The translations under genes and the position numbers were made by a program. A DNA stretch of 64,000 nucleotides from Candidatus Paracaedibacteraceae bacterium (GTDB taxonomy: Bacteria; Pseudomonadota; Alphaproteobacteria; Paracaedibacterales; Paracaedibacteraceae). A model generated the notes under the pieces. That model did not search any database, was not told the DNA's origin, and saw nothing but the letters and a program-made list of their open reading frames with translations. The stretch spans positions 1-64,000 of the forward strand of contig JAHBYI010000001.1 in the NCBI GenBank assembly GCA_019636035.1, read 5' to 3'. This document shows positions 46,280 through 55,535 of the stretch, piece after piece. Numbering within the stretch: the stretch's first letter is position 1; each line of letters begins with the position of its first letter.

Positions 46280-46371
46280 GGAGAGATGGCCGAGTGGCTT
46301 AAGGCAACGGTTTGCTAAACCGTCATACGCCGTAAGGTGTATCGAGGGTTCGAATCCCTCTCTCTCCGCCA
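46280..46371 (+). tRNA. tRNA-Ser (anticodon GCU)
   Basis: Acceptor GGAGAGA pairs with TCTCTCC (46361-46367), then discriminator G and encoded CCA. The D-arm is TGGCCGAGTGGCTTAAGGCA. The anticodon region ACGGTTTGCTAAACCGT gives GCT. A long variable arm (ATACGCCGTAAGGTGTAT) is as expected for serine. T-arm GGTTCGAATCC. Length is 92 nt with CCA. Confidence 0.97.
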
Positions 46372-46609
46372 CCCTACGCTCTTACGAGCTTCGGGCGGCA
46401 GGCCACCCGGGCTGCTGACTGAAGTCGTTAGACCGTAGGGTATCTCTCGAAGCTTTAGCGCAGGGAGGCTTGTATTTTACAATTATCCCTTAATAGAATA
46501 TTTCTGTACCCGTAAATCTGAGCAAAAATACCAATAAAACTTCCTAGACCTTTTTCAACAATCCATATAGACTAAAACCCAAATGTAATGACATTCTGAC
46601 GGACGAAAA
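46372..46609. repeat. Palindromic repeat region between tRNA-Ser and ileS
   Basis: From 46372, CCCTACGCTCTTACGAGCTTCG can pair imperfectly with CGAAGCTTTAGCGCAGGG ending near 46468. A second pairing, CCCTACG with CGTAGGG, is also possible. The G/C-rich interior (GGGCGGCAGGCCACCCGGG) makes it stand out from its AT-rich surroundings. It may be a mobile palindromic repeat or a structured tRNA terminator. 46470-46609 is AT-rich and shows no gene; it presumably holds the ileS promoter. Confidence 0.55.
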
Positions 46610-49363
46610 ATGGACTTAAAAAATACCGTATTTTTACCTAAAACAGACTTTCCGATGAAGGCTGGGTTGGCAACGCGTGAACCGGAATTTTTGGCTTACT
46701 GGGACGAAATTGATCTTTATCAGAAATTACGCGACCAATCCAAGGGCCGCGAGAAATTCATCCTTCACTTTGGCCCTCCCTATGCTAATGGTCACATTCA
46801 TATCGGTCATGCTTTATCTGAAACCTTAAAGGATGTCATCAATAAAACCTATCAAATGAAGGGCTATGATGCGCCGATGGTGCCCGGTTGGGACTGCCAC
46901 GGCTTGCCGATTGAATGGAAAATCGAAGAAATTTATCGGGCACAGGGGAAAAATAAAGATGAGGTTCCTGTCCTCGAATTCCGTCAAGAATGTCGGACGT
47001 TTGCCGATAAATGGATCCCTTTGCAAAAATCGGAATTCCAACGGCTTGGCATCGTTGCTGACTGGAAAAACCCTTATATTACAATGGACTTTGCCGCAGA
47101 AGCCCGCACCGTAGAACAACTTGGTAAATTCCTGATGAACGGTAGCCTGTATCGTGGCCTTAAACCCGTCATGTGGTCCGTTGTCGAAAAAACAGCGTTG
47201 GCTGAGGCCGAAGTTGAGTATAAAGATCACACGTCAGATTCAATCTTTGTTTCATTCCCCATCGTAAAACCAAGCGTCCCTGCCCTTGATGGCGTTCGGG
47301 CTGTTATCTGGACAACAACCCCTTGGACGCTACCGGCCAACCGTGCCATCGCTTATGGTCAAGAGTTTGACTATGTCGTTATTGATATTGATGGGACTCG
47401 GTACTTGATTGCAGCTGATTTATTAGATTCTGTTACCTCTGCTATTGGTTGGGAAAAGTATAGAGTTGTCCATAAAATCAGCGGTACTGACCTTGGCGGA
47501 TCTGTTGCTCACCACCCCCTTCACGGACAAGGATATGACTTTGATGTTCCTTTCTTGGCTGGGGAGCACGTCACAACCGATGCCGGTACAGGCCTTGTGC
47601 ACACCGCACCAGGCCATGGTGTCGAGGACTTTGACCTTGGTAAAATCCATGGCATTGAAGTCGCTCAACCTGTTGGCCCGGACGGCATTTATTATGACCA
47701 TGTTCCGCTCTTTGCCGGGAAACATGTTTACAAAGTAAACCCCGCCGTCATTGAGGCCATTACAGATACTGGACATATGCTACACACAACCAAAATCGTT
47801 CATAGTTATCCGCATTCTTGGCGATCTAAGGCTCCGCTCATTTTCCGTGCCACATCCCAGTGGTTTGTTAGCATGGATAATACGGGTTTGCGTGATAAAG
47901 CCCTCAAGGCTATTGATGCTGTTGAGTGGTTTCCAGCCCAAGGGCGCAACCGCATTCATTCCATGGTTGAAGGCCGCCCTGACTGGTGCCTATCCCGCCA
48001 ACGTGCGTGGGGAACGCCAATGACTCTATTCGTCCATATTCAAACAGGCGAAGTCCTACGCGATGCGGAGGTTCATGCACGCATTGTCGAAGCCATCCAC
48101 AAAGAAGGTGGTGATGCGTGGTATTCCAGCCCGCCTGAACGATTCTTGGGAGATAAATATAACCCTAAGGATTACGAACAAATTTTTGATGTTTTGGATG
48201 TTTGGTTTGATAGCGGATGCACCCACGAATTCGTTCTAAGAGATCGCCCTGACCAATCTTGGCCGGCAGACTTGTATCTTGAAGGATCCGACCAACACCG
48301 CGGATGGTTCCAATCATCTCTCTTGGAATCTTGTGGCACTGAAGGCATTGCCCCCTACAAAAAAGTCCTGACCCACGGATTTGTTTTGGATGAAAAAGGC
48401 TATAAAATGTCTAAATCCATTGGCAATGTGGTTGCCCCTAATGAAATTATCAACAAGCAGGGTGCTGATTTACTACGTCTGTGGATCGTCTCAGCAGATT
48501 ACTCTGATGATATGCGCATTGGTTCAGAAATTATTCGCCAACAAGAAGACATATACCGCCGTCTCCGCAATACCTTGCGCTATCTCTTAGGGGCTTTGGA
48601 TGGCTATTCAGCGGCAGAAAAAGTCGATGTTAAGGATATGCCTGAACTTGAACAGTGGATCTTCCATAAACTGGCTGAACTGCAAGATCTTCATGACGCA
48701 AGCCTTGCAAACCTTGACTTCACAGGGTTTTATGCTGCCCTTCATACGTTTTGTACTGTTGATCTATCGGCATTCTACTTTGATATTCGCAAAGACTGCC
48801 TATACTGTGACCCCGTTGACAGCTTACGCCGTAAAGCAACTCGCACAGCCATGCACCATGTTTTCGATCATTTAGTTCATTGGTTGGCACCTGTCCTCAG
48901 CTTTACAGCCGAAGAAGCCTACCTCACTCGCTATGGTCGCGATGGCAAAAGTATCCACTTATCCAAATTCCCAAATATTGACTCCGCTTGGAAAAATGCA
49001 GAACTCGCTGAAAAATGGGAAAAAATGCGCCACATGCGCCGATCCATCACGGGTGCCATTGAAATTGAGCGAGCAGCAAAGACCATTGGATCAAGCCTAC
49101 AGGCGCAAGTCACAGTCTTTACCAATTCAGCCAATGCTGATTTCTTGTCCGGATTTGATTTGGCCGAAGTTTCCATAACATCAGGGGCAAACGTGACAAT
49201 TGCACAACCACCGGCTCAAGCCTTTGTTATGGATGACGTCAATGACATCGGTGTTGTGGTTACCGTTGCCGCGGGTGATAAGTGTGTTCGCTGTTGGCGT
49301 GTCTTACCGGAGGTCACACACCACGACCAGGATTTGTGCCATCGTTGTGAGGATGCTATTTAA
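46610..49363 (+). CDS. ileS: Isoleucyl-tRNA synthetase
   Basis: Class I aminoacyl-tRNA synthetase (917 aa). HIGH motif in PYANGHIHIGHALS, editing (CP1) domain with WTTTPWTLPANRA, KMSKS in GYKMSKSIGNV, and a C-terminal zinc finger CVRCWRVLPEV...CHRCEDA. WDCHGLPIEWKIE is conserved. Length is typical of the bacterial zinc-containing type. The stop overlaps the lspA start (TAATG). Confidence 0.98.
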   Translation: MDLKNTVFLPKTDFPMKAGLATREPEFLAYWDEIDLYQKLRDQSKGREKFILHFGPPYANGHIHIGHALSETLKDVINKTYQMKGYDAPMVPGWDCHGLPIEWKIEEIYRAQGKNKDEVPVLEFRQECRTFADKWIPLQKSEFQRLGIVADWKNPYITMDFAAEARTVEQLGKFLMNGSLYRGLKPVMWSVVEKTALAEAEVEYKDHTSDSIFVSFPIVKPSVPALDGVRAVIWTTTPWTLPANRAIAYGQEFDYVVIDIDGTRYLIAADLLDSVTSAIGWEKYRVVHKISGTDLGGSVAHHPLHGQGYDFDVPFLAGEHVTTDAGTGLVHTAPGHGVEDFDLGKIHGIEVAQPVGPDGIYYDHVPLFAGKHVYKVNPAVIEAITDTGHMLHTTKIVHSYPHSWRSKAPLIFRATSQWFVSMDNTGLRDKALKAIDAVEWFPAQGRNRIHSMVEGRPDWCLSRQRAWGTPMTLFVHIQTGEVLRDAEVHARIVEAIHKEGGDAWYSSPPERFLGDKYNPKDYEQIFDVLDVWFDSGCTHEFVLRDRPDQSWPADLYLEGSDQHRGWFQSSLLESCGTEGIAPYKKVLTHGFVLDEKGYKMSKSIGNVVAPNEIINKQGADLLRLWIVSADYSDDMRIGSEIIRQQEDIYRRLRNTLRYLLGALDGYSAAEKVDVKDMPELEQWIFHKLAELQDLHDASLANLDFTGFYAALHTFCTVDLSAFYFDIRKDCLYCDPVDSLRRKATRTAMHHVFDHLVHWLAPVLSFTAEEAYLTRYGRDGKSIHLSKFPNIDSAWKNAELAEKWEKMRHMRRSITGAIEIERAAKTIGSSLQAQVTVFTNSANADFLSGFDLAEVSITSGANVTIAQPPAQAFVMDDVNDIGVVVTVAAGDKCVRCWRVLPEVTHHDQDLCHRCEDAI

Positions 49364-49854
49364 TGTTTACAACCAACCGAATCTCTGGTTTTTTAACCAC
49401 GATCTTAGTCTTGGCCTCAGATCTATGGAGCAAACAAAGCGTCTTGTCTTGGTTTTACCATGGATCCGAGTCCATCGAAGTAACATCCTTTCTCAACATT
49501 ATTTTGGCCTTTAATCGAGGCGTGAGTTTTGGAATGTTTCACGCAGATAGCCCCTATGGTGTCTATGCTCTCTTGACAATTGCCATTGTGCTATCCGCCT
49601 TGGTCGGGAATTGGCTATGGCATGCGGAAAATCGATTACAAAGCCTTTGTTTTGGCATGATTCTTGGCGGTGCTTTGGGCAATCTTTATGACCGTGCAAC
49701 CTATGGTGCCGTTGTTGATTTTCTTGATGTTCACGCTCTTGGTTACCATTGGTATACCTTTAACATCGCCGATTGTGGAATTGTTATCGGTGCTGTATTA
49801 TTACTTATAGATTTAGTGTTTTTAACAAAAAAAGAGGAAACCTCTAATGACTAA
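49363..49854 (+). CDS. lspA: Lipoprotein signal peptidase (signal peptidase II)
   Basis: Inner-membrane aspartyl protease (163 aa) cleaving lipoprotein precursors before the lipidated Cys. Four membrane helices are present. Catalytic Asp119 lies in GAVVDFLD and Asp137 in FNIADCGI; NRGVSFGMF and GGALGNLYDRATYG are conserved. It overlaps ileS by 1 nt and the next lipoprotein gene by 8 nt. Its substrates here include the three small lipoproteins of this window. Confidence 0.96.
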   Translation: MFTTNRISGFLTTILVLASDLWSKQSVLSWFYHGSESIEVTSFLNIILAFNRGVSFGMFHADSPYGVYALLTIAIVLSALVGNWLWHAENRLQSLCFGMILGGALGNLYDRATYGAVVDFLDVHALGYHWYTFNIADCGIVIGAVLLLIDLVFLTKKEETSND

Positions 49855-50308
49855 AAAGCTTATTGCTTTATCAACTTTATCCTTGCTTGTCGCAGGATGC
49901 GATTCTGTCAAACATACATTTGGCTTAGATCATTATCAAGCCGATGAATACTCCGTCCCGACAACACCGCCCCTTTCCATGCCACCGGATCACAACTTGC
50001 GTGCACCAGAGATCCACGCACAACCACAGGGATACACACAAACGCAAGACAAAGCAAAACAAGCTCTGGGTGTTCCAAGCACAGAAAGTTCATCAGAGAC
50101 AGAATCCGCTCTAGATAAAACAATCAAAAAACAAGGGCAGGCCGATCCTGAAATCCGTAAAACCCTAGACCAAGAAGCATCAACCGATAAAACAGCGTCT
50201 GAACGTCTATCCGATATTGGTAAGGAAGTCAGTGATAATTTATCAGGAAAAGGTGGGAACACAGCTGAAAATCCAGCTTCGCGGAAAAATCCAGCCAGTA
50301 CAAGGTAA
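49847..50308 (+). CDS. DUF3035 lipoprotein (BamF-like)
   Basis: A 153-aa lipoprotein. Signal MTKKLIALSTLSLLVAGC with lipobox LVAGC. The sequence HYQADEYSVPTTPPLSMPPDHNLRAPE fits the DUF3035 pattern (PDEF.V....PL.PP...LP.P). That family includes the alphaproteobacterial BAM component BamF; a role in outer-membrane assembly is by analogy. The rest is Lys/Ser/Gln/Glu-rich and probably disordered. It overlaps lspA by 8 nt. The paired M16 proteases follow. Confidence 0.8.
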   Translation: MTKKLIALSTLSLLVAGCDSVKHTFGLDHYQADEYSVPTTPPLSMPPDHNLRAPEIHAQPQGYTQTQDKAKQALGVPSTESSSETESALDKTIKKQGQADPEIRKTLDQEASTDKTASERLSDIGKEVSDNLSGKGGNTAENPASRKNPASTR

Positions 50309-50312
50309 CCCC

Positions 50313-51734
50313 ATGCCCTACAACAGGTTAGCAATCCAACGCTTACAGTACTCCGCAAAAAATTATCTCAAGGTTCTTTGCGGGACTGTTTGTCTTTCAA
50401 TCCTAGGAATAAATACAATGACACAACCCGTCTTTGCCGAAACTCAAGGAGCGGTTTCCCCGTCTCCGGTAAAAATTCAGGATTATAAAACAAAAGCAGG
50501 GATTGCAGGATGGCATGTGGAAACACCGAATATTCCTGTTCTCACACTGGCTCTAACCTTCAAAGATGCAGGCGATAAAAATGATCCAAAGGGGCTCAAT
50601 GGTGTTGCCGAATTTCTGTCCGGTATGCTTGACGAAGGGGCAGGAAATTACGATTCGGCCAAATTCAAAGAACTCATTCTTGAAAAAAATATTCGCCTTG
50701 GTGTCTCTCAAAATTCTGATTCTTTTACAATCACGCTAAGGGGAACAAAAGAAAACATTCAGGATTTGTTTGAGATCTTAACCATGATTTTGCTAAAACC
50801 ACGCTTTGATGATGATGCTTTTAATCGTGTCAAAGAACAGATCTTAACAAGTTTAAGTCAAAGTCTTCATTCTGAGAATTCAGTTGCCGGTGATACATTT
50901 AACAAGCAAGCCTTTGCAGGACATCCTTATAGTCACACAACACAAGACACTCTTGAGGGGGTTAGAAAAATCAAACGCGAGAATCTCATTCAATTCATGA
51001 AAGATTTTCTGACCTTTGATAAAATTCAGGTTGTCTCAGCCGGTGACATCTCTTTTCAAGATATCCAAGCAAAACTTGATACGGCCTTAAAAGATCTGCC
51101 TGTATCAGGCAAAGCCAGCACGGTTGGTTTTGCTGATCTCAAGACAACAGGTGATGTTACTGTTGTTGAGATGGACATTCCCCAAAGTGTTATTCTGTTC
51201 TATCAGCCGGGATTAGACCGTAAAGACAAAGATTTTTATGCTGCCTATATCATGAATAGTATTCTTGGCGATGGCATGTTTAAATCTCGCCTATGGGATG
51301 AAGTTCGTGAAAACCGTGGCCTTGCCTATGGTATTAGCAGTTCCCTCCAGTGGACACAGCACAGCAACTATATTATCGGATCAACAGCCACCGCCAACAA
51401 GGATGCAGGCGAAGTTGTCAAAATTATCCGTGAAGAATGGCAAAAAATGAAGGACAAAGGGGCTAATCAAAAGGAACTCGACTTTGTCCGTGAACGTATG
51501 GTTGGTTCCTACCCTCTGGGTTTCACCTCAACGCCACAAATTGTCGGACTCATGAAAAATTACATGACCGATGGATTGCCAACCGAGTTCATCAACCAAC
51601 GCAATGACCTCATCCGAGCAGTGACCTTAAACGACGTTAATCGCGTTGCACAATCGTTACTTCAACCAGAAAAACTCTCTTTCATCATTGTTGGAAAGCC
51701 CGAAGGCCTTCCCAAAGATGGAGCCCAAAAATGA
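50313..51734 (+). CDS. M16 metallopeptidase-like subunit lacking the zinc site
   Basis: A 473-aa exported M16 homologue without the HxxEH motif: the equivalent stretch reads GVAEFLSGMLDEG. It is the non-catalytic partner in a heterodimer with the following gene, as in mitochondrial processing peptidase alpha/beta and known bacterial M16B pairs. It has two M16 halves (about 60-250, 260-460), including LWDEVRENRGLAYGI in the second. The hydrophobic N-terminus (VLCGTVCLSILGINTMTQPVFA|E) exports it. The open frame extends upstream, but ATG 50313, 4 nt after the previous stop, is the likely start. Its stop overlaps the next ATG. Confidence 0.88.
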   Translation: MPYNRLAIQRLQYSAKNYLKVLCGTVCLSILGINTMTQPVFAETQGAVSPSPVKIQDYKTKAGIAGWHVETPNIPVLTLALTFKDAGDKNDPKGLNGVAEFLSGMLDEGAGNYDSAKFKELILEKNIRLGVSQNSDSFTITLRGTKENIQDLFEILTMILLKPRFDDDAFNRVKEQILTSLSQSLHSENSVAGDTFNKQAFAGHPYSHTTQDTLEGVRKIKRENLIQFMKDFLTFDKIQVVSAGDISFQDIQAKLDTALKDLPVSGKASTVGFADLKTTGDVTVVEMDIPQSVILFYQPGLDRKDKDFYAAYIMNSILGDGMFKSRLWDEVRENRGLAYGISSSLQWTQHSNYIIGSTATANKDAGEVVKIIREEWQKMKDKGANQKELDFVRERMVGSYPLGFTSTPQIVGLMKNYMTDGLPTEFINQRNDLIRAVTLNDVNRVAQSLLQPEKLSFIIVGKPEGLPKDGAQK

Positions 51735-53053
51735 AACGACCAATCGCAGGATTACTCATGATGCTTGCCCAAACAGTACCTTCTAATGCTGAAATTTTTA
51801 AACCGCAGACCGCGCATCTCGAAAATGGTTTAACGATCGTTCTTGTTGAAAATCATTTAGCCCCAGTAGTTTCCGTTGCGTTAACCTATCGCATTGGAAC
51901 GGCCGATGACCCCATTGATATGGTCGGACTATCTCATTTTCTGGAACATTTGATGTTCAAGGGAACGCAAAAAGTCCCGGCGGGTAAATTCAAAGAGCTT
52001 ATCATCAGTAAGGGGGGGCAGATCAATGCCTACACCACACCTGACGTCACTGTTTATACCTGCGATATTTCTGTTGAAAATCTGGATATGGTGCTGGAGA
52101 TCGAAGCCGATCGCATGTCGAACATCGTCTTTGATGAAAAAGAAACCATGGCAGAACAAAAAGTCGTTATGCAAGAACGCCTGATGCGTTTGGATAACAA
52201 TCCCTTGGGTGCAGCCTACGAAACGATCTTGCGCGCCCTCTTTAAATACCACCCCTATGGTATCCCGACCATTGGCTATCCGCAACATATTCTGGCTTAT
52301 ACAAATGATGCAGCAAAAGCCCACTACCAAAAATGGTACACACCGAATAATGCGACTCTGATTATTTCCGGCGATATCACCATGGATAAACTTTTGCCTC
52401 TCGTCAAAAAGCATTTTGGCGAAACAAAATCTCGCCCTGTTCCCGATCGTAAGCGCGTTCAAGATCCAAATGATAAGGGAGTCATGCAAGAAATTATCAT
52501 TCGCAATCCTCGAATTAGTTTCGTCAACCTCGATTGGTACTATCGCACCCCGAATCATCATTCAGAAAACAACGAGCATTATTATCCGCTTATCGTTCTG
52601 GCGCAAATTCTTGGTGGAAACGCCAATAGTCGCCTCTATAAAGAACTGATTGACCAACAAGGGATTGCCCTTGAAGCCAGTGCATCCTATGAAGATGAAT
52701 CGATTGATCCTAAGCATTTTGAGGTAACAGCAACACTGAATCCTAAGTTTAAACCGGAAGCGTTAAAACAGGCTGTTCAGTTGCTTCTTAAGACACTGAT
52801 TGAAAAAGGTGTAACATCAGAAGAGGTTAAGATTGCTCAGCGTGACCTTTTGGCAGGTCTTGCCTTTGCACGTGACGGGAATGGTGGTGCTATCAAAGCG
52901 TTTAGTCGCCTCGCCTTTGGCTTTACTGTTGACGAGATTGAATCTTACCCTGACAAAATCAAAGCTGTCACTGTTGATCAAGTCAATGCTGCTATCAAAG
53001 CTGTCCTTACTCCCGGTGCTGTTGTTTACACAGAGGTTCACCCGGAGCACTAA
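51731..53053 (+). CDS. Zinc peptidase of family M16 (catalytic subunit)
   Basis: A 440-aa processing-peptidase-like protease with a signal peptide (MKRPIAGLLMMLAQTVPSNA|E). The inverted zinc motif is intact: HFLEH at 69-73 and distal Glu149 in VVMQERLM, exactly the HxxEH-(76)-E spacing. RLYKELIDQQGIALEA marks the second half. Its substrate in the periplasm is unknown; degradation of small peptides is likely. It is translationally coupled to the pseudoenzyme gene upstream (ATGA). Confidence 0.92.
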   Translation: MKRPIAGLLMMLAQTVPSNAEIFKPQTAHLENGLTIVLVENHLAPVVSVALTYRIGTADDPIDMVGLSHFLEHLMFKGTQKVPAGKFKELIISKGGQINAYTTPDVTVYTCDISVENLDMVLEIEADRMSNIVFDEKETMAEQKVVMQERLMRLDNNPLGAAYETILRALFKYHPYGIPTIGYPQHILAYTNDAAKAHYQKWYTPNNATLIISGDITMDKLLPLVKKHFGETKSRPVPDRKRVQDPNDKGVMQEIIIRNPRISFVNLDWYYRTPNHHSENNEHYYPLIVLAQILGGNANSRLYKELIDQQGIALEASASYEDESIDPKHFEVTATLNPKFKPEALKQAVQLLLKTLIEKGVTSEEVKIAQRDLLAGLAFARDGNGGAIKAFSRLAFGFTVDEIESYPDKIKAVTVDQVNAAIKAVLTPGAVVYTEVHPEH

Positions 53054-53058
53054 AGAAA

Positions 53059-53088
53059 AACACCAGCTCATGCGAATGAACCGGTGTT
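53059..53088. terminator. Hairpin between convergent M16 operon and the next exported-protein gene
   Basis: AACACC (53059-53064) pairs with GGTGTT (53083-53088), with inner TCAT/ATGA pairs. It follows the M16 stop by 5 nt. There is no T-run, so its strength is uncertain. Confidence 0.4.
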
Positions 53089-53110
53089 ATAGAAATGAAT
53101 CAGTAAAAAT

Positions 53111-54506
53111 TTATTTCTTCTTCTTTCCTGATCCTGGTGCCTTTTCAAGCGATTCTTGACGAGGAGAATTTACTGGTGACATACCGCTTGATGAAGATAC
53201 TCGAGGTAAACTAGCCACTGTATTCCAACGAAGCATTGGTATTTTTCCTTTCTTCTCTTTTTTAGGAGAATGTAACGACATACTTGATGATGGTGCTACA
53301 GGTTCAGTTTCTGTTTTTTCTTGTTCAGGTGAGTGTGAAATTGTAGTCGATGATGATGCGACAGGCTCACTCGGAACATTCTTCTTTGATTTCGTTTTAC
53401 TCAATTTTGGTTTGGATGATGCCTTCGGCATTACTGTCTCCGGGGATGGGGATGGTGTAATAGACGGCGTTAGGTTAATATCCCGTCGTTGCTCTATATC
53501 AACTCTCATCGCTTCTCGACTCTGAATATGGCTGTCAATATACTTCCATATTTTGGATTCTAAAATATCGTTTCTCTCTAAAAGCTGTAGTGCCAAACAC
53601 ATCTGTGCATCTTGAAGCTGCAAACGCAAACGCTCGATTATGGGATGAATATCAAAAGATTCTAATGTTGACTGTCGAGTTACACTCGTAGGCTCAGCAG
53701 AAGAAGACATCGTCATAGTATGGCTTTGAATTCTTTTTACTTTCATCCGAACATCGAGTAACGATCGCCTTTGGTCGTGCATTATTTGGGTAATAAAATC
53801 TCCCCATTTATCAAAAAAAGTAATAAGAGTATAGATATTGCCGACAGTCTCTTGGATGAGCTTTAATCCGGCTTGCTGATAATCTTTATCTTTATTCGTT
53901 AGATTATTAATGGCTAATCGCATTGAACTATCAAAGATTTTTTCGCCACACATCGTTATCGTTGCCCAGACAATTAACAATTGGCGAACATTATTCTGAT
54001 AGAAACCATACTCCTTGCAAACACTCTCTCCTGTCTTTTTAGACTCATGTTTTTCTCTAAGATTCTCAAATATTATAGAGAATATATCTCTGATGTCTCC
54101 GTTATGGTTAGGGCGGAAGACAATACTTGAAATAAAGGAATCATCAATATCATCTTTAAATCTCTGCGTATAGGCTTCCATACTCGCAAGTTCATACAGA
54201 TTTTCATAACCTGTAGGTCTATATAATGATGGCGGTTCCTGAGACTGCCCCAAAGCTTGAAGCAATTGCCCCTCGCTCATACGATTCACACTATTGCTTA
54301 GTCGTGTCGTTGGATTAACATCTTTGCTTTCTACCTCAGAATTATTATCCCCTGCAGAAAATGGAGATCGCAAAGATGGAGCAGAAACGCCCGAGGGAGC
54401 CCGAAGATGACCAGATCCTTTTTTTTTTTTCAATAGAATCACCTTCACTTGAAATGGCGGCACTTGAAAGCAACATCAACGTTAAAATCTTCTTATAAAC
54501 AGGCAT
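53111..54506 (-). pseudogene. Exported protein of unknown function, signal peptide out of frame across A12
   Basis: The long frame (450 aa from a GTG at 54463) is unrecognised. It has a helical core (100-330) and a Lys/Pro/Ser-rich tail. Its annotated start is poor. Upstream in the next frame, ATG 54506 encodes a good Sec signal peptide (MPVYKKILTLMLLSSAAIS|SEG) that runs into GDSIE plus a Lys run. This frame is joined to the main frame only if the 12-A tract (54430-54419 on the minus strand) loses one A or gains two. Either the gene is phase-variable, rescued by polymerase or ribosomal slippage, recently broken, or the base count is wrong. The high Ser/Pro content and signal peptide recall the 36815-37993 product. 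Confidence 0.7.
54419..54430 (-). other. 12-base poly-A homopolymer inside a coding region
   Basis: Twelve A on the coding (minus) strand, just after the signal-peptide segment. With 11 or 14 A the signal peptide and the 450-aa body would be a single frame. It is the longest coding homopolymer I noticed in the window. Confidence 0.8.
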
Positions 54507-54621
54507 GATATTCTCTATATTATATTAGCATTAAAACCTATCCCCTCCGGTTAAGTTGCGGAGAAGCATATCTTATATGTAATAATATATCGATAAAAAT
54601 TCAATTTTTATTTTTTTATTA

Positions 54622-54648
54622 TAAAAAAAGGGGGCTAACAAGCCCCTT
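54622..54648 (-). terminator. Rho-independent terminator of the BI-1 gene
   Basis: Minus-strand reading: AAGGGGCT, loop TGTT, AGCCCCCTT followed by a T7 run (54629-54623). The shape is textbook. It lies about 90 bp after the BI-1 stop and ahead of the frameshifted exported-protein gene. Confidence 0.85.
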
Positions 54649-54654
54649 ATTACT

Positions 54655-54735
54655 TTATAACTAGAACCATTTATACAGCGAGTACATGAGCAATGCTGCA
54701 CACATAAGCTGGATATAATGGGTCGCTATAGAAAA
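54655..54735. repeat. Palindromic repeat copy downstream of BI-1
   Basis: It starts CTAGAACCATTTATACAGCG and ends with GGGTCGCTATAG. The two ends are imperfect inverted copies (CTAGAACCATTTATA against CTATAGCGACCCATTATA). The end motif AGAACCATTTA recurs at 24895, 60960 and 63955. No ORF. Confidence 0.55.
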
Positions 54736-54738
54736 ATC

Positions 54739-55449
54739 TTAGTCGCGGCGATTACCAAACAACCGTAGCAACGCTAAGAACAAATTAATAAAGTCTAGAT
54801 ATAGGTTCAACGCTCCCATAACAGCCATCTTACCGGATGTTTCAGGAGAATCTGCTTGATAATAAATATCTTTTAGTTTTTGAACATCATAGGCTGTAAG
54901 ACCTGTAAAGATGATCACTGTCAAAGCTGATGTTACTAATGTCATCATGCTGCTTTGCATAAAAATATTCACCAAAGATGCAACAATAACACCAATCAAC
55001 CCCATAAACATAAAGGATCCCATGGATGTCAGGTCTTTCTTGGTTGTATAACCATACAATGCCATTGATCCGAAAATGCTGGCCGTAATAAAGAAAATAC
55101 GAGCAACACTTTCAACCTGATACATCATTAATAAGGGTGTAATTGACAACCCAACTAAGGCTGCATAAATCCAAAAGGTCGTCTGAGCAGCAGAAAAACT
55201 CATGGAGTTAATTCTAAAACTTAAGAAAAAGACAACAGCTAACGGTGCCAATATGGTCACCCACATCATTCCCGGTGCGTATAAAATAGACTGAAGCGTC
55301 GGGTTTGTTGCCGCAAAAAACGCAGCCAACCCCGTCACACCAAGCCCCAACCCCATATAGACGAAGACACGTTGCATAAACCCACGCAAACCTTCTTCGA
55401 AAGCAGCAAATTGCGTGGAACGCTGAACGGTACGATTATCATAAGCCAT
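54739..55449 (-). CDS. Bax inhibitor-1/YccA-family membrane protein
   Basis: Seven-helix membrane protein (about 236 aa) of the BI-1/TMBIM family, relatives of which include YccA, a modulator of FtsH, and calcium leak channels. MAYDNRTVQRSTQFAAFEEGLRGFMQRVFVYMGLGL is the usual alphaproteobacterial start; LTAYDVQKLKDIY near the C-terminus is the family motif with the pore Asp. The final helix ends in LRLFGNRRD. GAGG six bases upstream favours ATG 55449; an ATG one codon earlier is possible. A strong terminator follows. Confidence 0.92.
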   Translation of the reverse strand: MAYDNRTVQRSTQFAAFEEGLRGFMQRVFVYMGLGLGVTGLAAFFAATNPTLQSILYAPGMMWVTILAPLAVVFFLSFRINSMSFSAAQTTFWIYAALVGLSITPLLMMYQVESVARIFFITASIFGSMALYGYTTKKDLTSMGSFMFMGLIGVIVASLVNIFMQSSMMTLVTSALTVIIFTGLTAYDVQKLKDIYYQADSPETSGKMAVMGALNLYLDFINLFLALLRLFGNRRD

Positions 55450-55535
55450 CATTAACCTCATTCACTTATGTTACAATTAACAATATAGTACCAGATCTTA
55501 AAAAATAAAGCAAACCGACGGATTATTATGATGAA

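Noticed and set aside
47423..47776. Antisense frames inside ileS
   Set aside because: Shadows of a strongly conserved synthetase gene.
51929..52561. A 210-codon antisense frame within the active M16 gene
   Set aside because: It mirrors codon structure of the protease and has no ribosome-binding site or protein-like features.
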